DNA of 64,000 bases. Origin: Basidiobolus meristosporus CBS 931.73 (taxonomy: Eukaryota > Basidiobolomycota > Basidiobolomycetes > Basidiobolales > Basidiobolaceae). Where the stretch lies: positions 1-64,000 of the forward strand of contig MCFE01000289.1 in assembly GCA_002104905.1 (NCBI GenBank). The letters run 5' to 3'. Of this stretch, positions 21,553-33,527 are shown piece by piece; the first letter of the stretch is position 1, and each line of letters opens with the position of its first letter. The position numbers were made by a program, and so were the translations under genes. The notes under the pieces were generated by a model. The model was not told the origin of the DNA. It saw only the letters and a program-made list of their open reading frames with translations, and did no database searches.

Positions 21553-23237
21553 ATGGCTTTTGAAACCATCACTCGACATGTGGATGAATCTTTAACCAAC
21601 GAGAATTGGTTCACTCTCAACAAATTGATCAAAGCAGATCTCATCGCACTGTGCCAGGAAAGAGGTATTCCCCTATTTGCTCAGTTCATTCCCGCAAAAT
21701 GTATCTCATTCGTTCGAAGACTTATTGACCGAGGGTTCAAAAGAGTCCTTGATATTATCACTGATGGAATGGGTATATATAAATGTGTAGTAGCACTGAA
21801 ATCCCCGACAAATCCTAACTGCTTCATACAGAAACTTGGGGTTAAGCCCAGCCCCGCCCCCACCACTCCGCGACTGTATAACATTGACACCAACTCCAGC
21901 TCCGACCAGAAAGACCTCACCTCAGTCTACAATGCTATTTTACTTGAAGATGGCTCGTGGGATTCTATAGGAGAGATACCATTTGAGAAGTTGAAATACG
22001 GGAAGAAGCTTGGCACTGGCGGGTTCAAGGACTGTTTTTCGGGAACATATAACAACGTAAGCACAGATGATAAGACTGTGATTCCCCATCCTAATAGACA
22101 TTGGTTGAATTTCTTTAGGACCCAGTTGCTATTGGAGAATTGAGAATTTCTACTGATTTCAGCCCTGAAGACTTGGCTGATATCAAACATGAGATTAGTG
22201 TTTTGAAGTAAGAATAGCATTTTTTATGGGGATTTTATCGACCTGCGACTTACATTATAATCCAGACAACTACGACATGAGAACTGTGGTCAGATTTATA
22301 GGCGTGTGTACAGACGTAAAGCATTTGTGTATTATCACAGAATTGTGTGAAAATGGAGACTTGTTTGACTTCATGAGAAAATCCAAGAAGCCTCTCTTCA
22401 GTCAACAGGTAGGGATGATTTCGGGATTCCTTTCTTATGGATAAGTGAACTGACGATAATAGTTGATGTATATGCATGATATTGCTTTTGGAGTGACGTA
22501 CCTTCACACTCGGCGCCCCAGTATCATACATCGAGTAAGTGATAATTCATGAATAGGTACAGAATATCGACTAACCTGTCTTGTAGGATTTGAAATCCAT
22601 GAATATCTTGGTACGCATATCGGCACACAAACTTTGGTGCGCAGTTCTTTAACAAGTCTATTGTAGGTCAGTGCCGACTACAGAGCTAAAATCAATGATT
22701 TTGGGTTGGCACGTATACGACCTCGCTTAAACACTACTGTGCATACTCAGTGTGGCACTCCAAATTGGCAAGGTATGTAAAATGCAGATGATCGTGTGAA
22801 GGAATAGCAAGATTGACACTTCCCATCGTTGTGTAGCACCAGAATTTTGGACAGCAAACCCGAGTTACACCGAGAAGGTACCTGGAATCCATGTAGATAC
22901 TATAGGATAATCTAACCTGTGTCTACACTAGGTTGATGTTTATGCTTGTGGCCTGATCTTTTGGGAAATTCTCCAGTGGGGAGAAGAGCCATATCCATAT
23001 CATGATCTCACAGAACACCAATTGTACATTCAGGGTATAGTAGGTCGACCCTATCCTCGGAAACAATCACTAATGTTTTCTGCAGTTAGAGACAAGGGCC
23101 TTCGGCCATCTCTAACAAAGTTGAAGAAATACCCCCAGCCGTTGTTAGATCTAATTCAACAGATGTGGTCTCACGAACCGGCACAGAGGCCTTCGATGAG
23201 CCATGTTCTAGAGTCATTACAGGAGTATTTGTCCTAG
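21553..23237 (+). CDS. Tyrosine-kinase-like protein kinase with relocated lysine; one frame break
   Basis: Exons: 21553-22056, 22119-22207, 22266-22408, 22463-22534, 22587-22610, 22667-22772, 22837-22877, 22932-23034, 23086-23237. An N-terminal region of about 140 residues includes a SAP-like stretch (KADLIALCQERGIP). The kinase domain has glycine loop GTGGFKDCF, HRDLKSMNIL, DFGLAR, GTPNWQAPEF and DVYACGLIFWEIL, typical of TKL kinases. The usual VAIK lysine is Gly174 (VAIGEL), while Lys159 occupies the third-glycine position of the loop, as in WNK kinases. An extra T at 22285 in exon 3 shifts the frame between RHEN and VVRFIGVC; removing it restores the expected motif. So the gene is either a fresh pseudogene or carries a sequence error. 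Substrate is unknown. Confidence 0.88.
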
Positions 23238-23445
23238 GTCTACGATTTCAGTTGAACTGGATTGCTTTCACATTTACATTCACATATAGCGATAAATACA
23301 TAGATGGATACGGTTAATTGGAAAATCAAAAGCACATTATTATTTATTTCATTAGTTGATAAGGATGGTATGATACAAATCTATGATATATATATATTCA
23401 AAGAGGATCAGATAGTTCATCTTGATATGGTAGGTACAATGGTGG
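23238..23445. other. Convergent 3' spacer
   Basis: Short 3' region between the kinase and the minus-strand gene. AT-rich, no gene seen. Confidence 0.5.
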
Positions 23446-23847
23446 TCAACGACAGACCAGAGAAAATGAATCGTGATTGGATTCAGTAGAATGCTTGGAG
23501 GCTGGATATAAACAAAGCTTGTAGTGCGAGCTAGCATTCATCAAGAGTGTATCGATATTAGGATAGGTACGGCCTCTGATGGAGGAGATGCTTCGAAAGT
23601 GTTTCTGAACTTGCTCCTCGTTCGCCAGGCCCTCTGGAACACTTAAATGTGAAACGGTGAATCCTTCTTGTGATACCTCTATGGTGACTTCGGAGCCTTC
23701 CATGACGCATAGTTTAAAGATGCACCAGGGGGTAGCGCCATCGACTGCATAGTTCATAACCAACACCTCTAAGGTTTCCTCTTGAATCCCAAATCGGATG
23801 GAGCGTAGCAAGCCAACCAAATCCTCAGGAGCTCTCCCAGATTTCAT
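23446..23847 (-). CDS. Small protein of unknown function
   Basis: A single exon gives 133 residues beginning MKSGRAPEDLVGLLRSIRFG. I do not recognise it firmly. The middle (EVTIEVSQEGFTVSHLS) and the end (YPNIDTLLMNASSHY) distantly recall the small GSKIP fold, but this is a weak impression. No signal peptide or membrane segment is seen. A TATA element (TATATAA on the minus strand, 23926-23932) stands about 80 bp upstream of the ATG, supporting a real gene. It converges with the kinase gene. Confidence 0.6.
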   Translation of the reverse strand: MKSGRAPEDLVGLLRSIRFGIQEETLEVLVMNYAVDGATPWCIFKLCVMEGSEVTIEVSQEGFTVSHLSVPEGLANEEQVQKHFRSISSIRGRTYPNIDTLLMNASSHYKLCLYPASKHSTESNHDSFSLVCR

Positions 23848-24400
23848 TGAAGTGATGGTGACAATATAGATAATTGTTGTGTTGTGTTGTGTTGTGTGGT
23901 CTAGTATTCGTGAGCAAGTGGCTTCTTATATAGCACCGGCATGCACTGAGTCACTCGTATTGGCCAATTACCAGGTATCGGTTCGCTCAAAATGGAACTC
24001 CATGCGGGATTACTGAAAATTCCAAATGAACCTAGAGTTCGAAAGTACCATCACTATGGCAGCCATTGACCATTCTAAATGGAAAGATGAATTAGGAATT
24101 AATCCCAGTTCATCCAACATCTCCCGATAAACCTATCATCACTCAGAGGAATCCTATTTTCCCCACATATCCCCAGTCTAGACTATGCAACAAGGCCATG
24201 TTTCATCATGTTGCATAACATAATCTAAGCCTAAACTGTTCGGAATCCCCTCGTACAGTACTACGGCATACTCGATCTGACCATCACACCCCAACGTACC
24301 ACAGAGCAAAATCAGTTTTAAGGTATATTGGATGACAATGTTATTGATTTGGACGTTTGAAAAAAATGAAAGAACAGTCCAACTCTACTCAAAAGAAACG
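23848..24400. other. Intergenic region
   Basis: It holds the promoter of the small minus-strand gene on the left and the 3' region of the P5B ATPase on the right. No gene is seen. Confidence 0.5.
23872..23899. repeat. GTGTT microsatellite in the leader of the small gene
   Basis: About five copies of GTGTT lie just before the ATG on the minus strand, probably in the 5' UTR. Confidence 0.7.
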
Positions 24401-27400
24401 CTACGATTCCTTCATCTCCTCCTCCACTCTCTTGTAGATCTTCTTGGGAGTCTTGGCAAGTCGTTTGTAGGAAGCTCCCTTGCGCAATCGCCACGCATGT
24501 TGAATCCACTGAACCAAGTGGGGGAAGAGATGCTTTTCGGCCAAAATACATAGCAAGAAATTCACTGATGCAATAAATAAGAGGTTGATTCGGTAGGTGA
24601 AGGGCAAATTAATCAACTCAAGAATGTCCGCTATCAACTTGTTTGGATATAAAACAATATACACAGAGAAAAAGAGCAATCCGAAGATGGTAATCACAAA
24701 AGGTCCTAAACAGAGGGCAACAATGTAAGCCTCGCGATGGAATCATAACTCGAAAGAGGGAAACCACTTACGGTTGCTAAACATAGATCGGCGGTAGGGT
24801 GGCCCAACGTTGAATACAATCGCAGTCAGGATGTATTGGAAACAGGAGATCAAGAACAGACTTGTGTTTTCATAGTTTGATATGTTCTTCTCTGACGGCA
24901 TCTCAGTAGGAGGAATATACCTATTGAAAAGAGTTACTTAACATGACGCTGAATGCAGTGACCTGGTGATGACTGACCATGGCTTGGTTTGAACCAAATT
25001 GTATACACTCGTTTGAACCAAGGCGTGAATAACGATATGCCCGATAAGTGAGGTGACCACTTTCTTGGATACCAAGTTGGCAGTAGGACGCTTGCGATGA
25101 ATCTTGGGATAAGCCTCGGTCCTGGCCATGAAGACGGCGATCGGCAGAATAACGAACAGATCTATGAACAGGAATTGGAAATCTCCTAATGTGGAATCGA
25201 ATCCGTAGAGCAGGCCAACACTAGTGAACTGGATTAAACTGTATAACGCCATGTACTTGAAACAGCCAAAACTAGTTACAAGGGCCGCTCTTCCCTCTCT
25301 GATCACTTGTAAAACACATGTGATATCCGTTGACCGACTGGTGAAAGGCGCTGCCACGGACGCTTCGGCTTCCGAAAGGGAGAGCCCGACGTCAGCTGCT
25401 TTCAGCGCACCACAGTCATTCGCGCCATCCCCACAGAACCCAACACAATAATTGATATCTTGCAGCTTTTCGACCAACTCCTGCTTCTCGTCCGGGGACA
25501 TTCTGGCATAGATTTGGCCTTTGATAAGCATACGCTGGAAGGTTTCCGGTGGAGCATAATCCACCATCCAGCGAAACACGTCACCAGTTATAGCCAATGC
25601 GTAGTTTTCACCCAGCGAGGACACATACGGCGCTGAGTCGGAAAAGCTTCGGTGCTCAATCGGTTTGAGTGTCACTGCGTCCAGAAGATGGTGTCGGCGA
25701 TCCACATTTTCCCATGTGATGATGGAACGAGGCGTGCTAGAGGAACCTTGAGTAAAACGGGGGACGTAAACCTCTGCCTCGGGGTGGACCAGCCCGCACT
25801 CCTTGGACACGCTGATCGCGGTCAAAACATTGTCGCCGGTACACATGATTTGACGAATGGAGGCATTGGCAAGTGTGCTAATCACTGACGCGGTAGTAGG
25901 CTTCAACTTGTTCTCAAAGATAATAAACCCAATAAACTGCAGCTCCGATTCAACCTGCTCACGTTTGATCTTCTGCGCCTTAAGCCAGTTCAAAGAGGAG
26001 AGTGATTTCGCAGCACAGGCAATCACACGGTACCCGTGATGAGTGTATTGCTCAAGGACATCGTGGTAGTCTTGAGGCAACGACTCGGGCTTACAGATAT
26101 CGATCATCACCTCAGGCGCCCCTTTCACAAAAACCTCCATTGAAGAACTGCCAAGACGCTTGACTATCACACTCATACGGCGCAGGGAGGAAACAAACTC
26201 GAAGCAACGGATGACGCCCAGCTCAAGGAAACCGCCCGCAGCCTCATTGCTGTTGCCGGTTAACATCGCATCCAAATCGAACCCTTTGCCGCCGGGTGGT
26301 CGAACGACTGTAGGAACCAAGCCAGTAGCAGCGCCAGATTTCATCTTCTTGGAGGGCAATCTAAGAGGCGCAGGCGTTCCGCCCTCTTCCAATATCCATT
26401 GAGTAAACTCAAACATCTTCAAATCAAGAGGATCGCCCATCAGCTCTCCATCGATGAGCTTGAGGGAGTGGCAAGTGGTCATCGCGTGCAAAATGGGCAT
26501 ATCACTGTGGCTGCTGTTGGAAGCCTCCAAACTATCCATGCTCTTGTACAAATCCGAAAACTGTATCGTTTGATGATCGACTAGTTGGACACCAAGCACA
26601 TCCAAGCCGTCTTCGGTCAAGGTTCCCGTCTTATCAAAGCACATCGCATTGATTTTACCGCAAACGTTCACTCTGGTGGGGCTGATACAGAAAATCCCAC
26701 ATTTGCGCAGTCTGGAGATCGCAAACGTAGTTCCCACTGACATTGTAGCGGGCAATGCCGGCGGGACAACAATCGTGATAAGGTCAAGCGCGCGAACGAG
26801 AATCTTCTCCCAAGGAACCTGCGTTCGCGAGTCAGTACACACATTGGTGAACACCAAGAACATGGATGCACTTACCCCTAACTTGATGAAGTTTACAACG
26901 CTGATCATGAATCCAACCACCGCTAAATACAAGCAAGTCAGCCTCTGTAGAGAACACCGACAACAATGAACTCGTTACCAATGCATCCTAGCACGCCGAT
27001 GAATCGGAAGGAATCCCGGTAAAAGGCAAATTTATTGGGCTTTGGGAAGAGCATGGAGCGAACGAGTGCACCCTTCGTGGTGTTAAACCCAGTTCTGACC
27101 ACCAAACCAATAGCCTTGCCTGACACACTGGATTCGTCTTCATTTGCATTGGCGCTCTGCATCCCTGGTCTCACACGTATAATCCTAGTCCCAGAAAACA
27201 AGAAGTGCTTGGCAAGGTTCGGGTGGATGTTGGACACCGATAAGTCCATATCAACCAGCGCAGCATTCACCACCGGGATTTTGGAGACCGGGATACTTTC
27301 CCCTAGTACAACAGCGTACAATTAGCCTCTAGGATTACCAGTGAACACAATCACAGCCACGTACCTGTGAGCATGCTTTCGTTTACTATACAATCTCCGC

Positions 27401-29146
27401 TTAGCAGTAGCCCGTCACAGGGGAAATTTGCGAAATATTCGGTGTTGATGTCAAATACATCCCCGGGAACTAGATCATCAGAGGAAACCGTTTTCCCTGC
27501 GCATTCCCAGAGAGGTTAGTTGTGGTGGATGTTGCGAGAGTTAGTAGAGTATACTCACAGTTCCCGCCTCTATAGACTTTGACATCGCATATGAATCGGG
27601 ACATTTCGCTCATTCTATGTGTGTTCTGTTGATGATGGTAAGTATCTCCAAGACTGGGGCGTGTGAAAGGAAAATTACCCTGCGAGTTTCCACCAAGGTT
27701 GTGATGATTGAGGAGGCGGAGATGACAAAGATACACACGGCATAGTAGTAGTAATCGTCGAGCATCCACAAGGTTATACTGAAGATTTGGAACACATAGA
27801 AAGGATGCAAAACCTAATATGGCGGTAAGCATCCGGACAACGTGAGCTGCCATGCTGAGCACATACCTCATCGGTCAAGAGTTGAGCGATGCTTTTCTCC
27901 TTGATTTGGATCAAGTTGTCGCCGAAAACTAGCTTACGCTCGTTCAACACGTCTCGCGTCAACCCACTTCTGCATTTGACAGGATTTGCCCACGAACTAT
28001 CCTTCCAATGACTAGAAACACCCCAGCTTAGTAAAGATTTAGAGAAGATTTGGCCGTGCTCTGTACCTGTTCTGAACGAACTTCTTCAAAAGGGGATGGA
28101 ATATGAAACGGATGTATTTGTACTCGAAATAGTTCAGTTGTGGCAGACTCTTCTCGGCGACCTGGAGCAGACATGTTAGGGGCGAGGTGGGTAGGATCAT
28201 CCAGATATGCGATGGAGCGTTACCTCGGGACTACATATGAACACACTGCCGAGAGTGCCGCCATAATACCTGCGATATATTTTCTCTATGTTGATGTCGC
28301 CCCATTCGTTCTGCCGTGAAATTTGGGTTAGAGCCTGGCTTTTCCACCTGACCGTGAATCACGCGCACAAACCTCAACTACCAGCCACTCCGCTGAATCA
28401 AGAGCGCAGGTTTCTGCCGTTAAGTAGATCCAGAGACGAGGAATCCAGCGACCCACGAGAGCAATCACTCCCAAAGAAAGAATGCATAGACCGTAGTAAA
28501 CATAGCACCAAAGCTTGAGCGATCGATACCCGATCAAAACAAACCGCACATCCTCTTCCTCCAGGTAAATCTCTTGTTCATGAGGAAGGCGCAAGACACT
28601 TTCTGGGTAAGAGGCCCTACTTCCACCCCTAGACTCGACTGGAAGAGAAACTGGCTGAATGGTGCTGCGGACCTCCACGGAAGAGGTTTCGGAGAGATCG
28701 TCAGAGAGCTCCTCCTCCGAGTCAGAGGAGTCTTCATTCCGACGGTCCCCCTCCTCGTCACTGTCCGCGTTGTCTCCTCCCCGTCGATGGAAGCTTGAGG
28801 AAAAGCTCAGTGGCAAGGTAGGCTCGGCTTTCCCGGCCAGTAGGGAGAAAGAGTTTGTCGTGCGAGTGATGGAGGGGGAAGGGGAAGGGGACAGGCTGGA
28901 AACCTTTGAGCTCATAAGGGGGGTGTGTGAATTTCTACGGCCTCGTGGTCTTGAGGCGTAGATTTCGATCGGGGTCATGAGACTTAAAGAGGAGCCCTGC
29001 AGCTCAGGGCCATTGTCATGGCGGGATTTTCTGTGAGAATTGATTGGGATCCCACCCTCTTCAAAGTCCTGAGAGCGTCCTTCCTGATATGAATCGTTCA
29101 GCCGCTGGTACTCAAGGTCCCGCTCAGAAGCGTTCGGTGTTCCCAT
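24401..29146 (-). CDS. YPK9: P5B-type transporting ATPase (Ypk9/ATP13A2 family)
   Basis: Twelve exons on the minus strand: 28373-29146, 28224-28310, 28067-28161, 27867-28011, 27679-27813, 27559-27625, 27365-27496, 26979-27302, 26876-26922, 24978-26818, 24772-24920, 24401-24705. All phases join, giving 1,366 residues. A long Ser-rich acidic N-terminus is followed by the P5 domain ([26 protein letters not shown]). [12 protein letters not shown] marks class P5B (P5A has PPELP). The phosphorylated Asp664 is in DKTGTLTE; the hinge is [16 protein letters not shown]. The C-terminus has the final membrane helices. Known members sit in vacuole or late-endosome membranes, export polyamines to the cytosol and protect against metals. 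The ATG at 29146 is the first in frame. Nothing is missing. Confidence 0.95.
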
Positions 29147-29611
29147 GACATTAACCAACAATTAAGTAGTGCTCACGCAAAATATACTTGCTACAAAAGG
29201 GAAATGTATTCGCAAGGTGGATTTCTATCTGGCAAGCGTGGCTATCAACTCCAAGGAGAGTTATCAAGAATGGAACCCAAAATTCAACGATTTTATGAAA
29301 CTGACGCATCACCATAACTGGACCTTGAGTCAAAAAGGAAATAAAACTCAAATGGATCAAATAGATCGAATTCATGAAGTTCTCTATGCCAAATTAGTGG
29401 GATGACATATGGACGATGCCCAAAATGCGAGCTTGCCGATGGCGTCATTCTTAGGTCAACGCCCTACTTGTGTGCATAGTCTCTGTTTCAGTCTTTAAAC
29501 AAACTTTATTCGGAAAGTGCTCATTCCACAGCAATGGTTGCTTGAATCAAAAGTAAAGAGAGAATGGGAGAAACACCATGTATTGACAGCGAATGAAAGT
29601 GAATGAAGAAA
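29147..29611. other. Intergenic: P5B promoter and RPS16 3' region
   Basis: No gene is supported. A plus-strand open frame here has no ATG and no recognisable product. Confidence 0.5.
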
Positions 29612-30093
29612 TTAACGGTAGGATTTCTGGTATCTGGCACGAGCACCAGGTCCTCCGAACTTCTTGGGCTCACAGCGTCTAGGATCGGCGACAAGGAGGG
29701 TTCTGTCGTAGGCGACGAGCTTCTCCTTGATTTCCTTCTTGGATGCCTCATCAACGAACTTTTGATAATAAGCGACGATGGCCTTGGCGATAGCTTGACG
29801 GATGGCATAGATTTGGGAAGTGTGACCACCACCACGAACGCGGACGCGGATATCGACGTTGGCGAACTTGTCCTCACCGAGGATGAGGATGGGCTCGTAG
29901 ACCTTGAATTTGAGGATTTCGGGCTCGACAAGCTCGATGGGGGAACCGTTGATACGGATCATACCCTTTCCGCTCTTGCAGAAGGCAACGGCGGTGGCGG
30001 TTTTCTAGAACCAGGTTGTTAGTTGGATGGGTGGTATGGTTGACTGTCAACCAGGATGATTACCTTGCGACCAAAGGTTTGTACAGCTTCCAT
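29612..30093 (-). CDS. RPS16: 40S ribosomal protein S16 (uS9)
   Basis: Two exons: 30064-30093 ([10 protein letters not shown]) and 29612-30004, with a 59 bp intron; 140 residues. The C-terminus is the invariant [10 protein letters not shown], which reaches the P site of the ribosome. [11 protein letters not shown] and [18 protein letters not shown] are diagnostic. It belongs to the small ribosomal subunit. The promoter on the right carries telomere-like boxes (30119-30127 and 30286-30296), a motif class used by ribosomal-protein gene regulators such as Tbf1 in other fungi; that link is inference. Confidence 0.98.
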
Positions 30094-30965
30094 GATTCAA
30101 GGCTACACGGGGGAATGTGGGTTAGGGCGAGTGGTGAGGACGCGGGAAGGCGATGGATGGATACCTTATCAAAAAACTTTGGCTGACCGAGTTTAGAAGA
30201 GAAGGAGGGAACTCTAGACGAGCGAGTCTTTTGTGAGTCTCTCTGCGCAAATCAGCATTAAGAAAAAATTTCCTTCCATCTACGCTTAGGGTTAGGTTTG
30301 TTTTTTGCTTTAACTGGGTTTAAGTCGGGATTTAATTCATGCTTGCTAATCAAGATGCAGCCCTCATTTTAATCACGTAGTTAAAGCGAATCAGTTTGAG
30401 TGGTTGAGCGGTTTCAACGGTACAGACAGTAGGGCAACGGCTGGGCATTGGCCTGATTCGGTAGGAAATGAAGTATAGCGACCATTTCTGCCCTGCTCCG
30501 AGCAAGCTGCCCAGATGTCCTACCGTCACCATTATCAAGTTAAGATGAGAGGAATTGGAGTTGGGATTCGCTGCAAGGATCAACAGGTCCGACCAATCAC
30601 TTCACCTCAATATCCAGTACTTGAAGGCATACTGAATGGCCAAACAACTCAATGTCACGCCCATTGCCCAGATCCGCACTAAGGAAAAGAATCGAAGTGC
30701 TAGGAAGAGGCGCAGAAAGTTCCATTCCGATCATATCTTGTATTTAGCACCCCTTGACAGACAATTCGATACTTCATGTAACAACCAGTGTTGATGTTGG
30801 GGTTTTGAATCTTCTGTTAAAATGGATTCATTTCGAGTCGAACGAGGGATGGGATGGAATACAGAGGAGAGACATTGACCAAAAGGTAACATAGACACAT
30901 ATTAAAAGCAACGAAGACTTGGTAGAAAAGCACATGTGGTAGGGGGTGATGTAAGTGAACAATAT
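30094..30965. other. Intergenic: RPS16 promoter and CCT6 3' region
   Basis: Apart from the telomere-like boxes I see no gene or RNA in this stretch. Confidence 0.5.
30286..30296 (+). promoter_or_regulatory. Telomere-like box upstream of RPS16
   Basis: TTAGGGTTAGG lies about 190 bp upstream of the RPS16 start. A second copy, GGGTTAGGG, is at 30119-30127, close to the start codon. They could be binding sites for a telomere-repeat factor acting on ribosomal genes. Confidence 0.5.
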
Positions 30966-33127
30966 CTAGTTAGGGCCAACGTTTTCTGATTTCAAGGATG
31001 ATCTACCGGCACGCATCATCTCGTCAACAAGGAGCAAGTTGCTGGCGATAACGGAGCTACGATTCGAAGAGGCTTGGTGAGATTGAGGCTGAATTGTACA
31101 TTGGCGAATGGGACTTACCATGAGTGAAGTTGGTGACGAAGAACGCGGTAGTTATCCCAGATGCCTTCAGTAACGGGGTCAAGAGCATCACCAGGTCTTA
31201 AGGTCAATGCCCACCACGTGGCCATCGGCGTGCTCATCTTGCAACATGACCATGACATCTTGGGGATCGAATCCTCCGTTGCGAGCAAGAGTTTTGGGAA
31301 TGATCAGGAGGGAGTCGGCAAAGGCCTGGACGCCCATCTTGGCTCTTCCCTTGACAGTATCCTTGAACTTCATCAAGTGGGAGCTAAGGGCAACTTGGAA
31401 GGCACCAGCGCCAGGAATGACACTGTTGTCTTCGATGGCGTTCTTGACAGCACGAAGTCCGTCACGAACGGCATCATTGATTTGAGCAATGCTGTGCTGA
31501 TTGGGACCTACGAGTTACAACGGCCTTGTTAGAGATTTGGGGCAAGCAAGTGAGGTCGAACGAGACATACCCTTGATAAGAACGGTAACAGACTTGGGGT
31601 CCTTGACCTCTTCAACGAAGGTGTATTTCTCTTCACCCAAGGTGTGCTCGTAGATCAAACCAGCATAGCCGAGGATATCGGGGGTGAGTCCGTCAACAGA
31701 GTTGGTAGCAGTACCGCCACAGATAAGTTGAAGTCTAAATGGGTGTTTGAGTACGTCGTGGCGAGAAAGGGGCGCATGGTCGCAGGGACTTTACCTCTCC
31801 ATGTTACGTCTCTTGGCTCTGCGAAGGGCCATGATGCCATTCTTGGCGAGAACATCGAGGGAAAGGGGATCGATACCCTTTTGGTTGATGATCACAAAGC
31901 CCTTCTTGTTGCCCTCGCAAACGGTGTTCTTCAACTCGACGATCTTCTTCAGCTTCTCATCGACGAACTTGCGCTCCGACTCGACAAGCTTCTCGCGTTG
32001 TTCGGCAGAGTTGTAGAAGAAACCGGAGTTGATCTCACTATCAAATATAGGCACCCGGTTAGAATTTGGGGATGGGAATGCTCAAGTATGCTGGTTCCTA
32101 CGTCTTCTCGTATTCCAAGGAAACATTCAAAATCAAGATGTGGGCGTCCTCGACTCTCTTGGGCATATCAGGGTGTCTGGCTCCGTGATCAAGTACGAGA
32201 CCGCGAACCAGCTGACTGTCATTCTCAATACGATGTTGCATCTTCATGATTTCGACCATATGCAAGTCAATGGGTTGGTCATCTCTGTGGATGGCCATGA
32301 CAGCATCGACAACGGCCTCGGTAAGAGTGTCGGCAACGTTCTGTTGGAGCTTGGTTCTGAGGGAGGTTCTAGCAACAGAGACGAGGAGCTCTCTGTCAAT
32401 TTGAGGCTTGTACTTGAACTCATCCAAGAACTGGGTGAATTGAGCCATGGGTTAGGGCCTGGGTGTCGGGAGTGGCAGGGTAAAACCAAAGTGCGTACCT
32501 TCAAGGCTTCTTTCTTGGCAAGTTCGAAACCATCGGTGATGACACGGGGATGGAGGCCTTCGGAGATGTATCTTTCAGCCTGTTTCAAAAGCTCACCGAC
32601 AAGGAGAACAACGGAGGTGGTACCGTCGCCAGCAATATCATCTTGAGCAGTAGCAGCACGAGCAATCATGACAGCAGTGGGGTTTTGAATTTGCTACGAC
32701 CTAAGTTAGAGGGGCACAGGTGTTGTGTGTGAAGTTGGACCATGTAAATACCATTTCGCTCAAAAGGACCTTGCCATCTTTGGTCAGCTTGATGTTGCCG
32801 GAGCCATCAACCAGCCTGCAAGGAAGACGCATCGGGCGGTTAGTTGTTTGTCTGAGGAGCATGGGGTGCGATGTAGAAGATAGGTCGATATAGATGCGAT
32901 GGGCTTACATTTTGATGGTGCCCTTGGGACCAAGGTTAGACTTCAAAACATCTTGAAGGCCCATGGCACCGGTGATGTTGATTTGAAGAGCCTGTCCTCT
33001 TCTGAGGACCTCAGATTGGGGATTGATTAGTTCGATAGCAGAAGCCCTAGTGATGAAGCCGATTAGTATTACGAAATATCGGGGGAGATGGCCTCTAGCT
33101 AATCGGCAGGTTTGTTGAAACTCACAT
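30966..33127 (-). CDS. CCT6: Chaperonin CCT/TRiC subunit zeta; one frame break
   Basis: Nine coding exons on the minus strand: 33126-33127, 32909-33046, 32752-32815, 32499-32693, 32102-32430, 31795-32037, 31571-31734, 31119-31507, 30966-31056. The ATG appears split: AT closes the first exon and G opens the second ([10 protein letters not shown]). With one correction the protein is 537 residues, as in the family. Marks: [64 protein letters not shown]. It is one of eight subunits of the cytosolic ring that folds actin and tubulin. An extra base at 31193 (plus-strand A) breaks the frame inside GIDLKT/GDALDP. CCT6 is essential, so a sequence error or a second good copy is likely. Confidence 0.95.
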
Positions 33128-33527
33128 ATTAATGTATCACTGTGTACTGTAGAGCTAGACAATAAAAACACAAGTAAGGGAACAATAGCTCGCAGTGTAC
33201 GTATTGTCTGGGAAGCCGAAGAGACACAAAGGCACCGCCTTAGAGAAAATTTGAGTTTTTTTTTCTCAACCCCCTTGGGATTCTCGGATTCTTGGTAGAA
33301 TATGATGGAAACAAATCAATCATATGTCATTGCCGAGGAGTATTGGAGTATTTGTTTTTCTTGTTTATTTCCTTCGAAAACAATTAGATTTTCCTGCGCT
33401 CGATACGGATCCGGCGGCCACGGGTTAGGGCCGAATTGTGACCGTCCTTATGATGGAAATTTTTTGACTATCCTGGCAGTTTCCTTCATTTGAGGCTGTG
33501 CGGTTTGTCACAGCGTATTGTTCCCTC
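33128..33527. promoter_or_regulatory. Shared divergent promoter of CCT6 and the PPR gene
   Basis: Four hundred bases separate the two divergent starts. A GGGTTAGGG box is at 33422-33430, and a T-rich tract is near 33255. No other gene is seen. Confidence 0.5.

Noticed and set aside
23446-23847. Assignment of the small protein to GSKIP
   Set aside because: Only two short stretches resemble the fold and the key interaction motifs could not be located, so it is left as unknown.
29169-29405. 78-codon plus-strand open frame upstream of the P5B gene
   Set aside because: It has no ATG start, no domain, and occupies the P5B promoter.
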